DNA from: Archilochus colubris
Lineage: Eukaryota; Chordata; Aves; Apodiformes; Trochilidae
NCBI GenBank assembly: GCA_023079485.1
Contig: CM041085.1
Coordinates: 31,977,121 to 32,041,120 of the forward strand
Direction of reading: 5' to 3'
Length of the DNA: 64,000 bases
Shown here: positions 10,701 to 36,467 of the stretch, piece by piece
Position numbering within the stretch: the stretch's first letter is position 1
Layout of the letters: each line of letters starts with the position of its first letter
Notes under the pieces: generated by a model
The model's database searches: none
What the model was told of the DNA's origin: nothing
Seen by the model: the letters and a program-made list of their open reading frames with translations, nothing else
Program-made: the position numbers and the translations under genes

Positions 10701-11270
10701 GCTTAATAATTTAGTACGTCTATTCGACCTTGTCATCTTTGCAGGAAGGTTTAAGTATTTGGGCTCATCCTGGCCATACAAGCAGAAGGATGTCAGGAAA
10801 CCTAAGGGCAGCGGCAGATGAAATTCCAAGGCTTCACATGGCATTTTCCAACAAAACCGCCTGCCAGGATGCTTCTGCGTTGGGGGGAGCAGCGTTCTTA
10901 TTCTCGTGCGATAAGGATACCCCACCTGATCTGCATTTCTCCCGTGTTTGGCTGGAGGAGCCGGGTGGTGCCCTGGGCACAGGGCTCTGCTGGCTGCGCG
11001 CAGGATGTGCGGAGCTGCCGAGAGGCGCGTTACAGGGGCTGGAATTTGCCTCCCAGTTTGTTTCAAAATGCAACAACCTTGCCTGAAAAGCAAAATGGGC
11101 GAGATGCATCTCTGAGCGATAACTGATGAGGTTTCCTTCCTGGCAACTTAAGCATGTGGGCCCCTAACGAGTCTGAAGTTCGGGCGTTAATGGCGTCAAG
11201 GGTGCTCCGCAAAACTTTTTTCCCGTTAGAAACCCGGTATTTCTCCCACCACCCCGGTCCTGTCAAGGAA
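10701..11270. other. NUP43-LATS1 intergenic gap
   Basis: About 570 bp between the presumed NUP43 end and the LATS1 CpG island, rising in GC toward the right. Overlapping open frames occur on both strands (10659-11126), but none resembles a known protein. They look like GC-driven chance frames. Confidence 0.6.
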
Positions 11271-11399
11271 GAAAACCGCAGTGCCTAAGAGCGGGCGAGG
11301 GACAGATGGCTGCGGTTTGGGAGGACCCCGGAGGAGGCTCGCTCCCCTCCTCAGCTCTCCGCCGCGCCCGGGGCTGAGGTATCCCCCGCTATCTCCCTC

Positions 11400-11708
11400 C
11401 CTCCCTTGGGAGGCGGGCGGGGGCTGCCGGGCTCCATCCGGGTCGGGGCTGCGGGGGGAGCACCCGCCGCGCAAGGCAGGCCGGGAGGTGCCCATATCCG
11501 GGAAGCCCTCCGCGGCGGAGGCACCGACAAAATGGCGGCGCCGAACTGAGAGGCCGGTGGAGAGCGGGCGCTGGCGGAGGGACCGAGGAGCCGCTGCCGG
11601 CATCGCAGAGGGCCGCCGGGGTTGTCGCCGGGCGGGCGGGGCCGAGCTTTGTGCGCCCACGCCCCGGCCCGGGGTGCTGCCGCCGCCGCTGCTGCCTTCT
11701 CGCCGCAG
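11400..11708 (+). other. LATS1: LATS1 non-coding exon 1 (approximate)
   Basis: The probable 5' UTR exon ends at CGCCGCAG|GTAGGT, a good donor at 11708/11709. The 5' edge is a guess within the CpG island. It would splice to the acceptor at 15130. RNA evidence is needed to confirm it. Confidence 0.5.
11529..11539 (+). promoter_or_regulatory. YY1-type motif at LATS1 promoter
   Basis: AAAATGGCGGC is a full YY1 consensus. In CpG-island promoters this motif usually lies within a few tens of bases of the start, so transcription may begin near here. The call rests on the motif only. Confidence 0.6.
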
Positions 11709-14700
11709 GTAGGTTCCGCTCTGCCGCGGTGGCGGAGGGGGGGGGGGGAAGTGTCGGGTCTGAGGAGCGGCCGCGGGTTGGGGGCGGGAGGCGGGGGCGA
11801 TAAGAGCCTTATCGGCACGGCCGGCCGGGGCGTCCTGGGGTCCGTTCGTCTTGCCGGGCGTGGGTGCCGCCGGAGGCGGCTTCTCGCTCGCCGGGGAGCG
11901 GCTCCTGCGGAGGGGCGGCGGGACTGGTTGGGCCCTTGCATCGCCGGCGGGGGTCCCGCTGCCCCTGCGGTGCTGCTTGGCCCTGCTCGTCTCTCCGGCC
12001 TGCGCGGAGAGGATCAGCGGTGCTGGGAAGCAGCGCTGCACCAGACCGGCCTCGGGGGAGAGGGCCTGGAGCTGGCAGGGGAACGGGAGCGCAGGTGTCC
12101 CCTTGCCCCGGGATGCAGTAGGGATATTCGTGACTGCCGTATGGACACTGCTGGTCCTGGCCCGGAGACCCGCCTGGTCTAGGTAGTGCTTGGAAGGCCG
12201 GGTCCTGCTGAGCTGTAGGAATTACCTTGGTACCTGTCTGTGCCAGCACAGATTACACTTTGGTCCTCGGTGGCTGTTCTGCTGGTAGCCATAAAGATCA
12301 CTCGTACGTGCGCTGGGAATTAACTGATCCTGTTGCCGCTAGGACCTGGGAGCACATTTGTGTGTAAGAAGATCTGTGTCCGGGCGAAGGAGATAGCAGA
12401 GTGTAAGGATGGAAACAAGCGGGAGTGAGTGCACAGTGTTCCCAGGGTCAGCTACCCTCTGGTCATGTCCAGCTCACGCTTCCCTGGCTCCATGGAGTCA
12501 TATTTATTTACTAATCTCAGGATCCAGTTTTCTCTCATCCTTTGGAAACTTCTAGCGTTGGGAATGCATCCTTTGGCAGTTTGTTTTATGGCTCAATGAT
12601 CTGTTATATGAGGAACAGCTTTCTTTGTTGTTTTGAACCAAGCCTCTACAAAATTAATGTTTGTCTCCAAAAATCTTGTTTTGTTTTTTTCCTTAACAGC
12701 AAGATCTTGTGAATATGTGTAAAATTGAGAGGGAACTAAAGTAGGTTAATACATGGTGTACGATACTTAATTAGAAACATAAATATTTAAAAGCATGTTC
12801 AAAACTTTTGGGGATAAAGAATGTTATGGATCTGTTGCAAAGCTGTGTATTTTTTTCACCAGAAAAGCGTGGAATTAATTGATAGTTGCATGGAACCATT
12901 CTGTGTTTTCATTCAAATGCCCATTTTTAAGTAAAGTCTTTCATAATCATGCTGTAAAAAGAAAAGTTGTTTTTTCCTTATAGTTAGACCTGTAGGGGAA
13001 AATACTTTATCCCCATGTTTTGAAAAGAAATACTAATTTTTTTAAGTCCTATATGGAAACGGTGAACTTAATCGGTTGGAACAGCTACATTAACACAGAT
13101 CTATCATTTACACTTGATGACACAAAACTGCGAGGAGATTATCAGTTCCCTAGGATACAGCTGGTGTTTGACAGGAGTGCAAAACTGTGAGAGGTTTCTT
13201 ACTTGTCAAAAAACTTTCTTGTTTTAAGATGTGTGCAAATGTCTGTAAAAGGCAACTTCTGAATTTTGAGGCTCGTATGTAAAGCTAAGGTGAGCTGCCC
13301 TAAACAGTAATGCTTGCTTTCTTGTATTTGGTTAAGCTGTGGGATCAATTTAATTTGGTTTCTGAGCAATTAATACTGTAGTTCCACATACAGATCAAAC
13401 TGCTATTACCCAGCACTGCTGCCAAGTGAAACAACCCACCAGAAAAGAAAGTTACTATTTATATGGGTAAGTTCCTCAGGTTGGTTCACTCTGTGTGGCT
13501 TTATAAACAGTTATGCTGTTGCTAGCAAGTGGTGGGAGATAAGTAGACTGCCTGGTTTACACTGGTAAAGCTTTGCTGCTTCTGAAATTTATCTGAAAAT
13601 GCATCTTTATTTTTCAAGACTGGTAGTCCATATCCTGTTATGCTGCAGTTGTCAGCAAATTAATAGCTATCAAACAGTTATACCATCCTTTGTCTTCAAG
13701 TTCTCAAAGCACTTTAGAAAGAAATACAAGTCCCTCTTTTGCACCTAGAGAAATAGGAGCACAAGCTTGTTTTCTTCTCCACCCTGTCAGGTGGTAGACT
13801 CAGGGTCTTCTAATTTATGGCTTAAGCATCCTGTTTTAACTTTGATTTCTCTGAAGGGTATTACATTAATGTATCTCAGCTACCTGTGGTGTAGCCACAA
13901 AGTGAATATTGAAATACAAGATGAAGTTATGGTAAAATGCATTATAGTAAAGGAACGTTGTCAGTTGAGCTTTCCCATTTTTCTAGTTGCCTGTGAAGAG
14001 AAGACAGCTAAAATATATAAATTTTGTATCTTGTGCTACCTTAGTAACAGATCTTTCTCTGTGGAGCAGGAGAGACTGCAAAAGTTTTATTTCATGATAC
14101 TGTAAAGGCGCAAATGCTCTGTAACTTATTCAGTGTTTAAGCTTAGTTGCTCTGTCCTTTGCTATACCACAGTACTTACAGTACTAACTAGCACACAGCA
14201 TGAATGCAGAGATTTGATTTCTCTGCAGACACAGGGTTCTTTCCCTGATGAGTCAGCGCCTTCAAAATGCAAGCATTATTTATTTGTTTTTGGCAGAAAG
14301 TTCTGTTTCCCTTACAAATGTCACAGCTATGCTCTCAGTGAATTAGATGCCTGAGTTGTTAAACAGTTTTACAGGAAAAAGTCTTGATTATGTTTTCTTG
14401 TTTTCTTTTTCCCTCTACTCTCATCCTCCCTTGCATGAAATAAATTATTTTAAAATTACTTAACTATTGAGGAAGACTGGTTCAAGGAAACTCAAGCTAA
14501 GAGACTGACAGCCTTAGAAAACTGAACCCTTAAAGAGGTTTAAATGGCAGAAATTGTAAAGTCGCGAGTGAAGAGCTCAGCAAGTGTTTGCGTTATACAT
14601 ATGTGACTACTAAAGAATTGATAGAATCATAATAATTACATACTCTCACTTTCTCATTTCCATGTATTTGTGGAGTTTGATGGCAGAATTATTGAAGATC

Positions 14701-15130
14701 TAGGGTATTTGGTCCATGTCCTAGCTATTGGAGTAGTAGTGTTGGCACCTTCAGTTATAAAAACATGATAGAGTACAGATGATGAGCTGAGACAGAACCC
14801 TGCAGAGAAGCAGTGATGGGGTAGCACACCCAGCACTTCGTATCTGCTCTTTAAAGGTTCGTCTTCCACACTTGAGTTTCTTTTTACTTGTCCACATCCT
14901 TGCAATTCAGGACCGTTTGGACCTATAAACCTTTGTTCTTAACGGACTGTTAGAAACCTCACAGTTTGTAATTTAGGTTGAGCAAAGGCTGACTGAAGAA
15001 GTTGCTTAATATGCTTTTAGTAACTGTGAAGTCATTGCTGCACTTGAGTGAACATTCTGCTGCCACCAGTGCTATATCGTCAACGTTTTCACTGCTGTAT
15101 CTGTAATGTTTTTCTTTGTTTTGTTAACAG
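11709..15130 (+). other. LATS1 intron 1
   Basis: 3.4 kb with a GC-rich left end and AT-rich remainder. I see no repeat family or coding exon. Short open frames at 13767-14105 and 14133-14354 look accidental. Confidence 0.65.
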
Positions 15131-15284
15131 GACAGAGCTTTTGGGTTGTGATAAACTCCAGCTCTACAGGAACCATGGTTTCACTGTGAGGAACTAGTTC
15201 ACAAGTTCTGAAGCTACCAGTCAGTCTTCCTTGAATTTTGTTGTGTACGAGTCTTTGGTGGGGGCTGCATATATAGATGTTTTC

Positions 15285-30463
<15,179 letters not shown>

Positions 30464-33400
30464 TAAGTAGAGAAATAAAGTTTAAAAACTAAAGTTATTT
30501 TGCAGCTGCAGTGTTTGAAAAGTGTCATAAGAGAATTGAGTCAAGATTGCCAGGGCAAATACATGCATGTTTGTTTTTTTTTTTTTTTAAAAAAAAAAAA
30601 GAAAATAAAATTGCTTTCTCTTTTCCTCTCTGTACATCTTGTTTCCCCAGAATGCAGGGAAATCTTTTTCAAATATTTATTCCAGAATTGTTAATTGTTT
30701 AATTTAGGTGAGATTTGATGTTGGATGAAAAAATATCACTTGAATTTTATGTCAGTTCTCTGTACTCTTAAGTACTCAAAATAGGAAATAATGATTATTT
30801 TAATTTTTTTTTCTTTGCCTAAGATGATGTCTGGTATCTGTTGTACATATGCTGTTAGGAAACAAATCTCTGCTTCATGTTTTTTAATGACAGTGTTTCT
30901 TTGCATTGACCAAACAGAAAACTTACTTTACACTAATAAAGCGCTCTGATGCATTTCTGAAGAGGAAAAAATAAAAAAAAGTAAAGGCTGCTGTACCCCT
31001 CACTTCTCACTATATTTAAAGTAATTATTCACAGTATTGAACAAATCAGCAGTTTGTTTGGTGAGGTGTTTCCAGCTTCTGTGGTAATAGTTCTCAGCTT
31101 TGGAACAAGAAAGTGTCAGTCTTGGCTACAATACGATTATAAAGTGATAAAATATTAGAACTGGTATTTTATTAAATAGTAATTGAATTTAACATTATTA
31201 GTGCTGTTGTACATGACTGATACTGTCAAAGCAGAAGGACTGTGCACTCTGAAACAACTTCATTATTGTCTCCTGTCATCAGTTCTCCGCAGGTATGTGA
31301 GGAAAAGATCTTTAGGAAAAATCTAGTTTGATTTTCTGACTACAGCCAAACTGTAAAGTGTGTACGGTTGTGCTTTATTTGGAATTTTTAATTGGAAAAA
31401 TAAATTTTAGAATAGTTTATTACATGTTTGTGATAGTAATGGGAAAGGCTGATGAATTACGGCTTTTGAGGCTGTTGCTGTGGAGACCAATTTCACTTGA
31501 CTTAACAGCTTTCCTCCTAGTTACACAGTGCACCAGTTCATTTGTGAGCCATCAGTACAGTTTTAGTGGTCCATCTTTCACAGCCCAATTCAGAACAGAA
31601 TTAGGAACTTCTGACTGCATCTGCTGCCTTCTGCAGGTGAGCAGGCATCCCCTTGGTCTCACGGGAGAGCACTGAGCCTGTTGAGGTTACTGGGAGCAAG
31701 GAGGGGGTTAACCTGCTGAACAAGAGATACAGGTTAGAGGCAGAAAGACAGATTCTGTCTATCTCTGTTCTTCTTTCTCCTGAAGCTAACACAGTGGTAA
31801 AGAAACTGCACTATTTGTAGTAAACATGTCTTTTAAAACATTTCCTTTTAATTGGAGTTGAACTGCAATGGATAATCTAATAAAGTGCCTGTTAGCAGTA
31901 CTGGGTTTTTAAAAATTATTATTTGTGCCATTGCACATTGTGACTATGTAAACATCATGGAACTGGTGTTCATCAGCTCTTCTTGCAGTAAACACCAGTT
32001 ACTAGTTTACTTGTCTTAACAGGCTCGCTCAAGAAATTCTTGTGCACTTACAGCCATTTGTTCCATTTCTGTGCTCCAGTTCAGTGTCTCTTTGTGCCAG
32101 GGCATCTGTCTACTGTGCTAAATACTGCATCAGTGAAAAAACTGCCTGGTATTTAGCTTTTAGAGGTTTCTTTCTTTGAAATATGCTCATTTGAGTGGTC
32201 CAATTTCCAATCTGTCCAAAAAATTATTTATGTTGGCATAACTGAGGAAGGAGTGAACTGCAGTAAAGGGGGTTGGCAGCGGGGAAATTTCTTAATCAGA
32301 CTGTCACAGGAGACAACATTTGTGGAAGTTCACCCCTCTACTATGAAGTGCTTATCATGGGTAAAGATGGTTGTGAAAAATAGCTTTACTTTCTCGAGCA
32401 GGTAGTTAGTAACTATAAATCAAATGGGTGTGTAACTTAATAAAAAAAAATAATGTTCTGTCTGCTTGTTCCACAGCTATTGGAATAGTTTTTAATATTC
32501 ATTTCATTTAGCTTAAATATTATAAAATGGCTGCAGTGTATAGCTACTCCATTTTATATATTGTGTAAAAAATTGTTTTCCATGTAAATAAACCTTTAAA
32601 GATTACCCTCCTTCATAGTAAGTATCCCAGTAAAACTGGTCTACTTGTCTTGGAGTAAAGTATAATATATTACTGGTTAAAGGTAATTTAATCAAGCCTG
32701 CCTTACCATTTGTGAAGTGTGCAGAGAATATGATGTCAATCCTCTGTTAAATGGACTGATAAAATTGCCTTTTTATCGAAGTATATTTCTCCTCTGCCTG
32801 CACTGTTTTGTTGTATTCCTCTCTAATGCTGTAACTGGTCTTTAGCCAATCGGTTTAAAAAACAAAGTCTGTAAAGGCACCACATTTCTATACAAGCAAC
32901 ACTAATTACTTTTATTAAAGGAAATTATTGAGTCTTTTAAGAACATGTGCAAGTACTGAAAAATATTACTTTACCATTTTAAATGAATAAGAAGAGCTCA
33001 TATCTTTAGAATTTGGTAGATCTTTCTGGCATTTTCTGGTATCTAGTGTTACAAGTTGTAATGTACCTTGTTTGAATTTTGCCACCTATATGCTGCAGTA
33101 TTATATATTGCCTTGCAAAAATGCAGTGTGTTATAGTCCAGGTTCTCTGAGAAGTTTAATTATACGTAAAGGTCCCAACTTTCCAACATGTTCTGTCTTA
33201 CCCATGTTTTGAGACTTCATGTTTCATACACAGCTTCAGAGTCTGTTGAGATTTTTCATAGCTGCTGCTTAAAACATGGGTGTTTCATAGGTGACCTATT
33301 ATGGGGATTGGTTTGTACAGGCAGTTGAGAAGAGGAGCTCCTAACCAGCAGCTGTGGAATTCTGTAGTAAGTTTTAGTTGAGTTTACTTTCACTTTGTAA

Positions 33401-34040
33401 AGCAAGAAAATAAATTTCTCTTTTATGTGCCCTTGTACACATATTAATTGTATTTATAAAATGTTCTATAATCCCATAACTGTACTGTAAATACTATTTG
33501 ATATTCAGCAGCATTCTATCCTAGGGCAGGCCCTTTTGCTGTATCTTTTCTATCCTCAATTTGTAATAGAATCTATAGAATGTATGGCTAGAAAGTCTCT
33601 TTGAGAGTGATTTATCTTCTGCTGTTGCAAAGCTATGAGTGGGAATGATTTATTTAGACTCCTTTTAATATTATCCAGCTATTAGGCAGTGCAGTGGGTG
33701 GGTTCTTAGATGATGCTGCTGTCACCCAAGATACTAGTAGGCTTTGGTTTCAGATGTCTTTGGTGTTTCAGATCAGACCTTTAATCTGTTTGCTTTAATT
33801 CAGCCAAAGCAAAAAGATAATGGACTGGGTCAATGTTGTAGTAAAATGTTTGAATGCCTTAAAATGCTCTTGATAAAGGCATTATTCAAGTTTACTGATT
33901 TATATATATATCTATATAGATACATAGGTATATTCCATGTGTGTATATGTATATATAATGTCTTTTTTTTTTATTATAAATATCCTTCTGACTGTCAGTT
34001 CTTTTGGATCTTCCAATTAAATACATAGACCACCAATTCT
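30464..34040 (+). other. LATS1: LATS1 3' UTR (end approximate)
   Basis: An AT-rich tail without supported coding sequence. Several poly(A) signals allow alternative ends: AATAAA at 30474-30479, 30604-30609, 30935-30940, 31879-31884, 32587-32592 and 33409-33414, and ATTAAA at 34016-34021. Mammalian LATS1 has a 3' UTR of several kilobases, so an end near 33.4-34.0 kb is my preference. A T15/A12 tract lies at 30574-30600 and a TA microsatellite at about 33899-33960. Confidence 0.5.
33899..33960. repeat. TA/TG microsatellite
   Basis: Alternating TA with GTATATG interruptions near the presumed end of the LATS1 3' UTR. A run of nine T follows at about 33964-33972. Confidence 0.75.
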
Positions 34041-35770
34041 GCTTAAGCAAATTATTTATTTGTTACGTGTCCAGTTAGTAGACTTAAGAATCTTGCATTA
34101 TCTCACAGCCATAGCTACTCACTCAGTGGTCTTACGCTTACTGTGAACTTGTCTGTCATGACATGGGCATCCCCTTTGGCTAGGTCTCTGCATAGCGGTA
34201 GCCCAGTTACGTGTGTGACATGTCATCTCTGCTTATATACAGTGACATGGTGGTGGCCTGGACCATAATCTCCAAGTCTGGTACCCATCTGAGAAGAACG
34301 TGCATCTTTTATGCTGACTTTTTCCAGTAGGTACCCAGGAGTGTGCATCCCCTCTGTGCAGGTGCACCAGATTTCATGTTTGTTTGTCTGTGCAAGAGCT
34401 GAGAAGCTAAAGCTTCCTTGTCCCTGCTGACTGAAGTGTTAATGCAACCAGTAAGCAGAGATGACATGCCCTGTATTTGACCTGGGGGACATAAGGGTAT
34501 GATTCATTGGCACTTCTATTCCTTCAGAGTAAGAGAGAGAATATCAGCACTTGTGGGAAGCCTAACTGAATTACCAGCTAAATCAGTGGCATTCCTTCTG
34601 AGTTTTAGAAATTCTTTTCTCAGAGGCAGTTCCAGTAACGTAACACCTGCCGGGGTATTAGAAAAATACAATGAATCTTTATAAGAAGTGAAAATCAAAT
34701 TCTTGCTTTGGCTAATCAAATATGATTGTAAACATTAGCTTTTTTTTCCTTCTCTTTCACACCCCTTTTCCCTGAGTCCTCTTTATGCTGCAACAGCTCT
34801 ACAGAATAACAAAGAATTTGCCTATGTTTTATAGCAGAAATGTTCTTGTACTTAGCTGTCATATTTGCAACCTGTTCTCAAAACTATATATCTTGATTGA
34901 TGTTCAAGAGTTTGGTTTATTGGTGCTCCCTCCCTATCCTCCAGTGCCTCATTCATAAAAATAACAAAATCTTAGTTTTTTATTATGCACACATAAAATA
35001 TCAAAAATCTATTCCTTCTAAGAGAGATCTGACAATGTACCATAGCCATCATGTTTATTAGGAGGGCAAACTGATGAAGTCCATTTGAGTTACTGCCGAG
35101 TCTCTGTAGCTGTGGTTGGGGTGGGAATGGGAATGGAAGAACAGCTCAGTTTCTCCTTCATTAGCATCCTGTAACTGCAAGAAGGGCAATGCCTCAAGCT
35201 CTCATCAACCAAGCGATGGGGTATAGTAACGCTGGGAATTTGAAAATCTCATCAACTCCTTTATTTTATAGCTGAAGTAATGTAGAAATGATTTGTTTTA
35301 ATTCACTCATAGGAGGGATAAAGTCAATTCTGCAGCGTTCAGTTGGCAAACATGTAAGAGCAAAAGGGTAGGAACAGATGCAATAAGCAGATAAATATCT
35401 ATATATATTAGTCTTTTAATTAGGACTACATAATGTTTTAGATCTTTTGAGTTCACCCTAATGAACTATGATGAACCTGCTGCCTTGTGCCCAAGGTTTA
35501 GATCCTATTTGTTGCTAAGCAGCCGAGTCTCTTCGGGCAGGTGGTACCGTGCTGCTCCAGCAGGGACACCGTGCTCAAGGGCAGCTTTCTGTGGCTTGAG
35601 GAGCTTTGGGATCCGAGTTTCCCAGGCTGGGTGCGCTAAAGGATTTAATTTCTTTCACAAAACAACGCCCCTTGTAGCGACTGGAAGAGCTCGAAATGAG
35701 AATGTGAGGGGGGAAAAAAATAATACAGGCAAAGCCCGTCTTTATAAATACGGCAAGTAGGTAGCTGGAT
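34041..35770. other. LATS1-KATNA1 intergenic region
   Basis: No supported gene. It contains a 17-bp perfect inverted repeat (34219-34235 and 34452-34468). Toward the right GC rises; an open frame at 35461-35760 has no recognisable product. Confidence 0.6.
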
Positions 35771-35999
35771 GAAGCCTCTCGTCACAGCTTCACCCTCACA
35801 GTCCGTCATGCAGGCCCCGTCCGTGCCGGCAGCACCTCCCTCCTGCCGCTCCCGTTCCCCGCTGCCGCCGCGGGCTTTCAAACGGCAGTGCCAGGGCGGG
35901 CCCGCTCCGCCCCGACCGTTGGAAAGCCCGCGGCGACGCAGGCGCAATGTGGCCACGGTACGTACGAGTGACGGCGGTGGCACGCCGTGAAATATCCAA
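35770..35999. promoter_or_regulatory. CpG-rich block upstream of the tRNA gene
   Basis: GC and CpG-rich sequence immediately 5' of the tRNA-Gly gene, with a G/C-box-like GGGCGGGCCC at about 35894-35905. It may be the left part of the KATNA1 CpG island, split by the tRNA gene and the AT-rich segment at 36100-36190. Confidence 0.55.
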
Positions 36000-36070
36000 G
36001 CATTGGTGGTTCAGTGGTAGAATTCTCGCCTGCCACGCGGGAGGCCCGGGTTCGATTCCCGGCCAATGCA
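36000..36070 (+). tRNA. tRNA-Gly (anticodon GCC)
   Basis: This 71-bp sequence folds as a complete cloverleaf. The acceptor stem GCATTGG (36000-36006) pairs with CCAATGC (36063-36069), with discriminator A at 36070. The anticodon stem CTCGC/GCGGG encloses the loop CTGCCAC, with anticodon GCC at 36032-36034. The T arm contains GGTTCGATTCC. The internal Pol III promoter is intact: A box TGGTTCAGTGG at 36007-36017 and B box GGTTCGATTCC at 36049-36059. There is no intron, and no encoded CCA, as expected in eukaryotes. The sequence matches the vertebrate tRNA-Gly-GCC consensus as I know it, so it reads as a functional gene rather than a tRNA-derived SINE. It has the same orientation as KATNA1 and lies about 0.2 kb before that promoter. 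Confidence 0.97.
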
Positions 36071-36078
36071 GGAGTTAC

Positions 36079-36082
36079 TTTT
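36079..36082 (+). terminator. Pol III terminator of tRNA-Gly
   Basis: The first TTTT lies nine bases after the tRNA 3' end. A much stronger T13 run at 36105-36117 would serve as a back-up. Confidence 0.75.
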
Positions 36083-36252
36083 GAACCCGTGTTTCCTGCG
36101 CCTCTTTTTTTTTTTTTCCCTTAAAAACACATTAAAAAAAGCCCACACCAACCAACCGAAATAGGCTCACTGCTGCTACTAATAACGCTACAACACACAC
36201 CATGTTCTCTCTCCGGTTGGGCGGAAGCACCCGACACCCGCTCCGCCGAGCT

Positions 36253-36264
36253 GGAAGTGACGCA
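36253..36264 (+). promoter_or_regulatory. ETS/CRE composite element
   Basis: GGAAGTG (ETS core with GGAA) overlaps TGACGCA (CRE-like). The expected transcription start of KATNA1 is close downstream. Motif-based only. Confidence 0.55.
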
Positions 36265-36269
36265 GCCGG

Positions 36270-36467
36270 ATTTGCCTTCAAACTGCCGGCGGCGGCGGGA
36301 GGAGGAGGAGGAGGGCAGAGCCGGGGGTGGGGTTAATCGCTGCTGCTGGAGGAGGAGGAGGAGGAAGGTGGGGGGGTAAGGTGGAAGGTGGAGGAGGTGT
36401 TGGGGTCGTGGCCGTGGCTGCTGTGAGTTGTTGCTGCTGCTACGGCGGGGCCGAGCTCTGGAGAGGC
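36270..36467 (+). other. KATNA1: KATNA1 non-coding exon 1 (approximate)
   Basis: The probable 5' UTR exon ends at AGAGGC|GTAAGTATG, an excellent donor at 36467/36468. It splices to the acceptor at 41623. Other possible donors are 36375/36376 (GGGGG|GTAAGG) and 36757/36758 (GGAGG|GTGAGT). The exon is rich in (GGC)n and (GGA)n. The 5' edge is not determined. Confidence 0.5.
36291..36395 (+). repeat. GGC/GGA trinucleotide tracts in KATNA1 5' UTR
   Basis: GGC units at about 36288-36299 run straight into (GGA)n up to about 36315. A second (GGA)n tract with a G7 run spans 36348-36376, and GGAGGA continues near 36390. The sense strand is G-rich, so the RNA could form G-quadruplexes. Confidence 0.8.

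Larger units (their letters stand above)
11270..12120. promoter_or_regulatory. LATS1: CpG island and promoter of LATS1
   Basis: A very GC and CpG-rich block. It contains a consensus YY1 element, AAAATGGCGGC, at 11529-11539, of the kind found just downstream of TATA-less starts. A G12 run at 11747-11758 lies just after the presumed exon 1 donor. Long open frames on both strands are by-products of GC content. Confidence 0.8.

Noticed and set aside
11226..12249. Open frames of up to 271 codons on both strands near the LATS1 promoter
   Set aside because: The compositions are extreme in Pro, Arg, Gly and Ala and the frames overlap antisense. This is typical of CpG-island shadow frames, and LATS1 coding starts at 15285.
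13056..13190. Short open frame starting at an ATG in LATS1 intron 1
   Set aside because: It reads plausibly for about 50 codons but lacks a flanking acceptor/donor pair that would fit LATS1. It has no recognisable homologue.
36000..36070. tRNA-derived SINE instead of a true tRNA gene
   Set aside because: All stems pair, both internal promoter boxes and a terminator are present, and no SINE body or A-rich tail follows.
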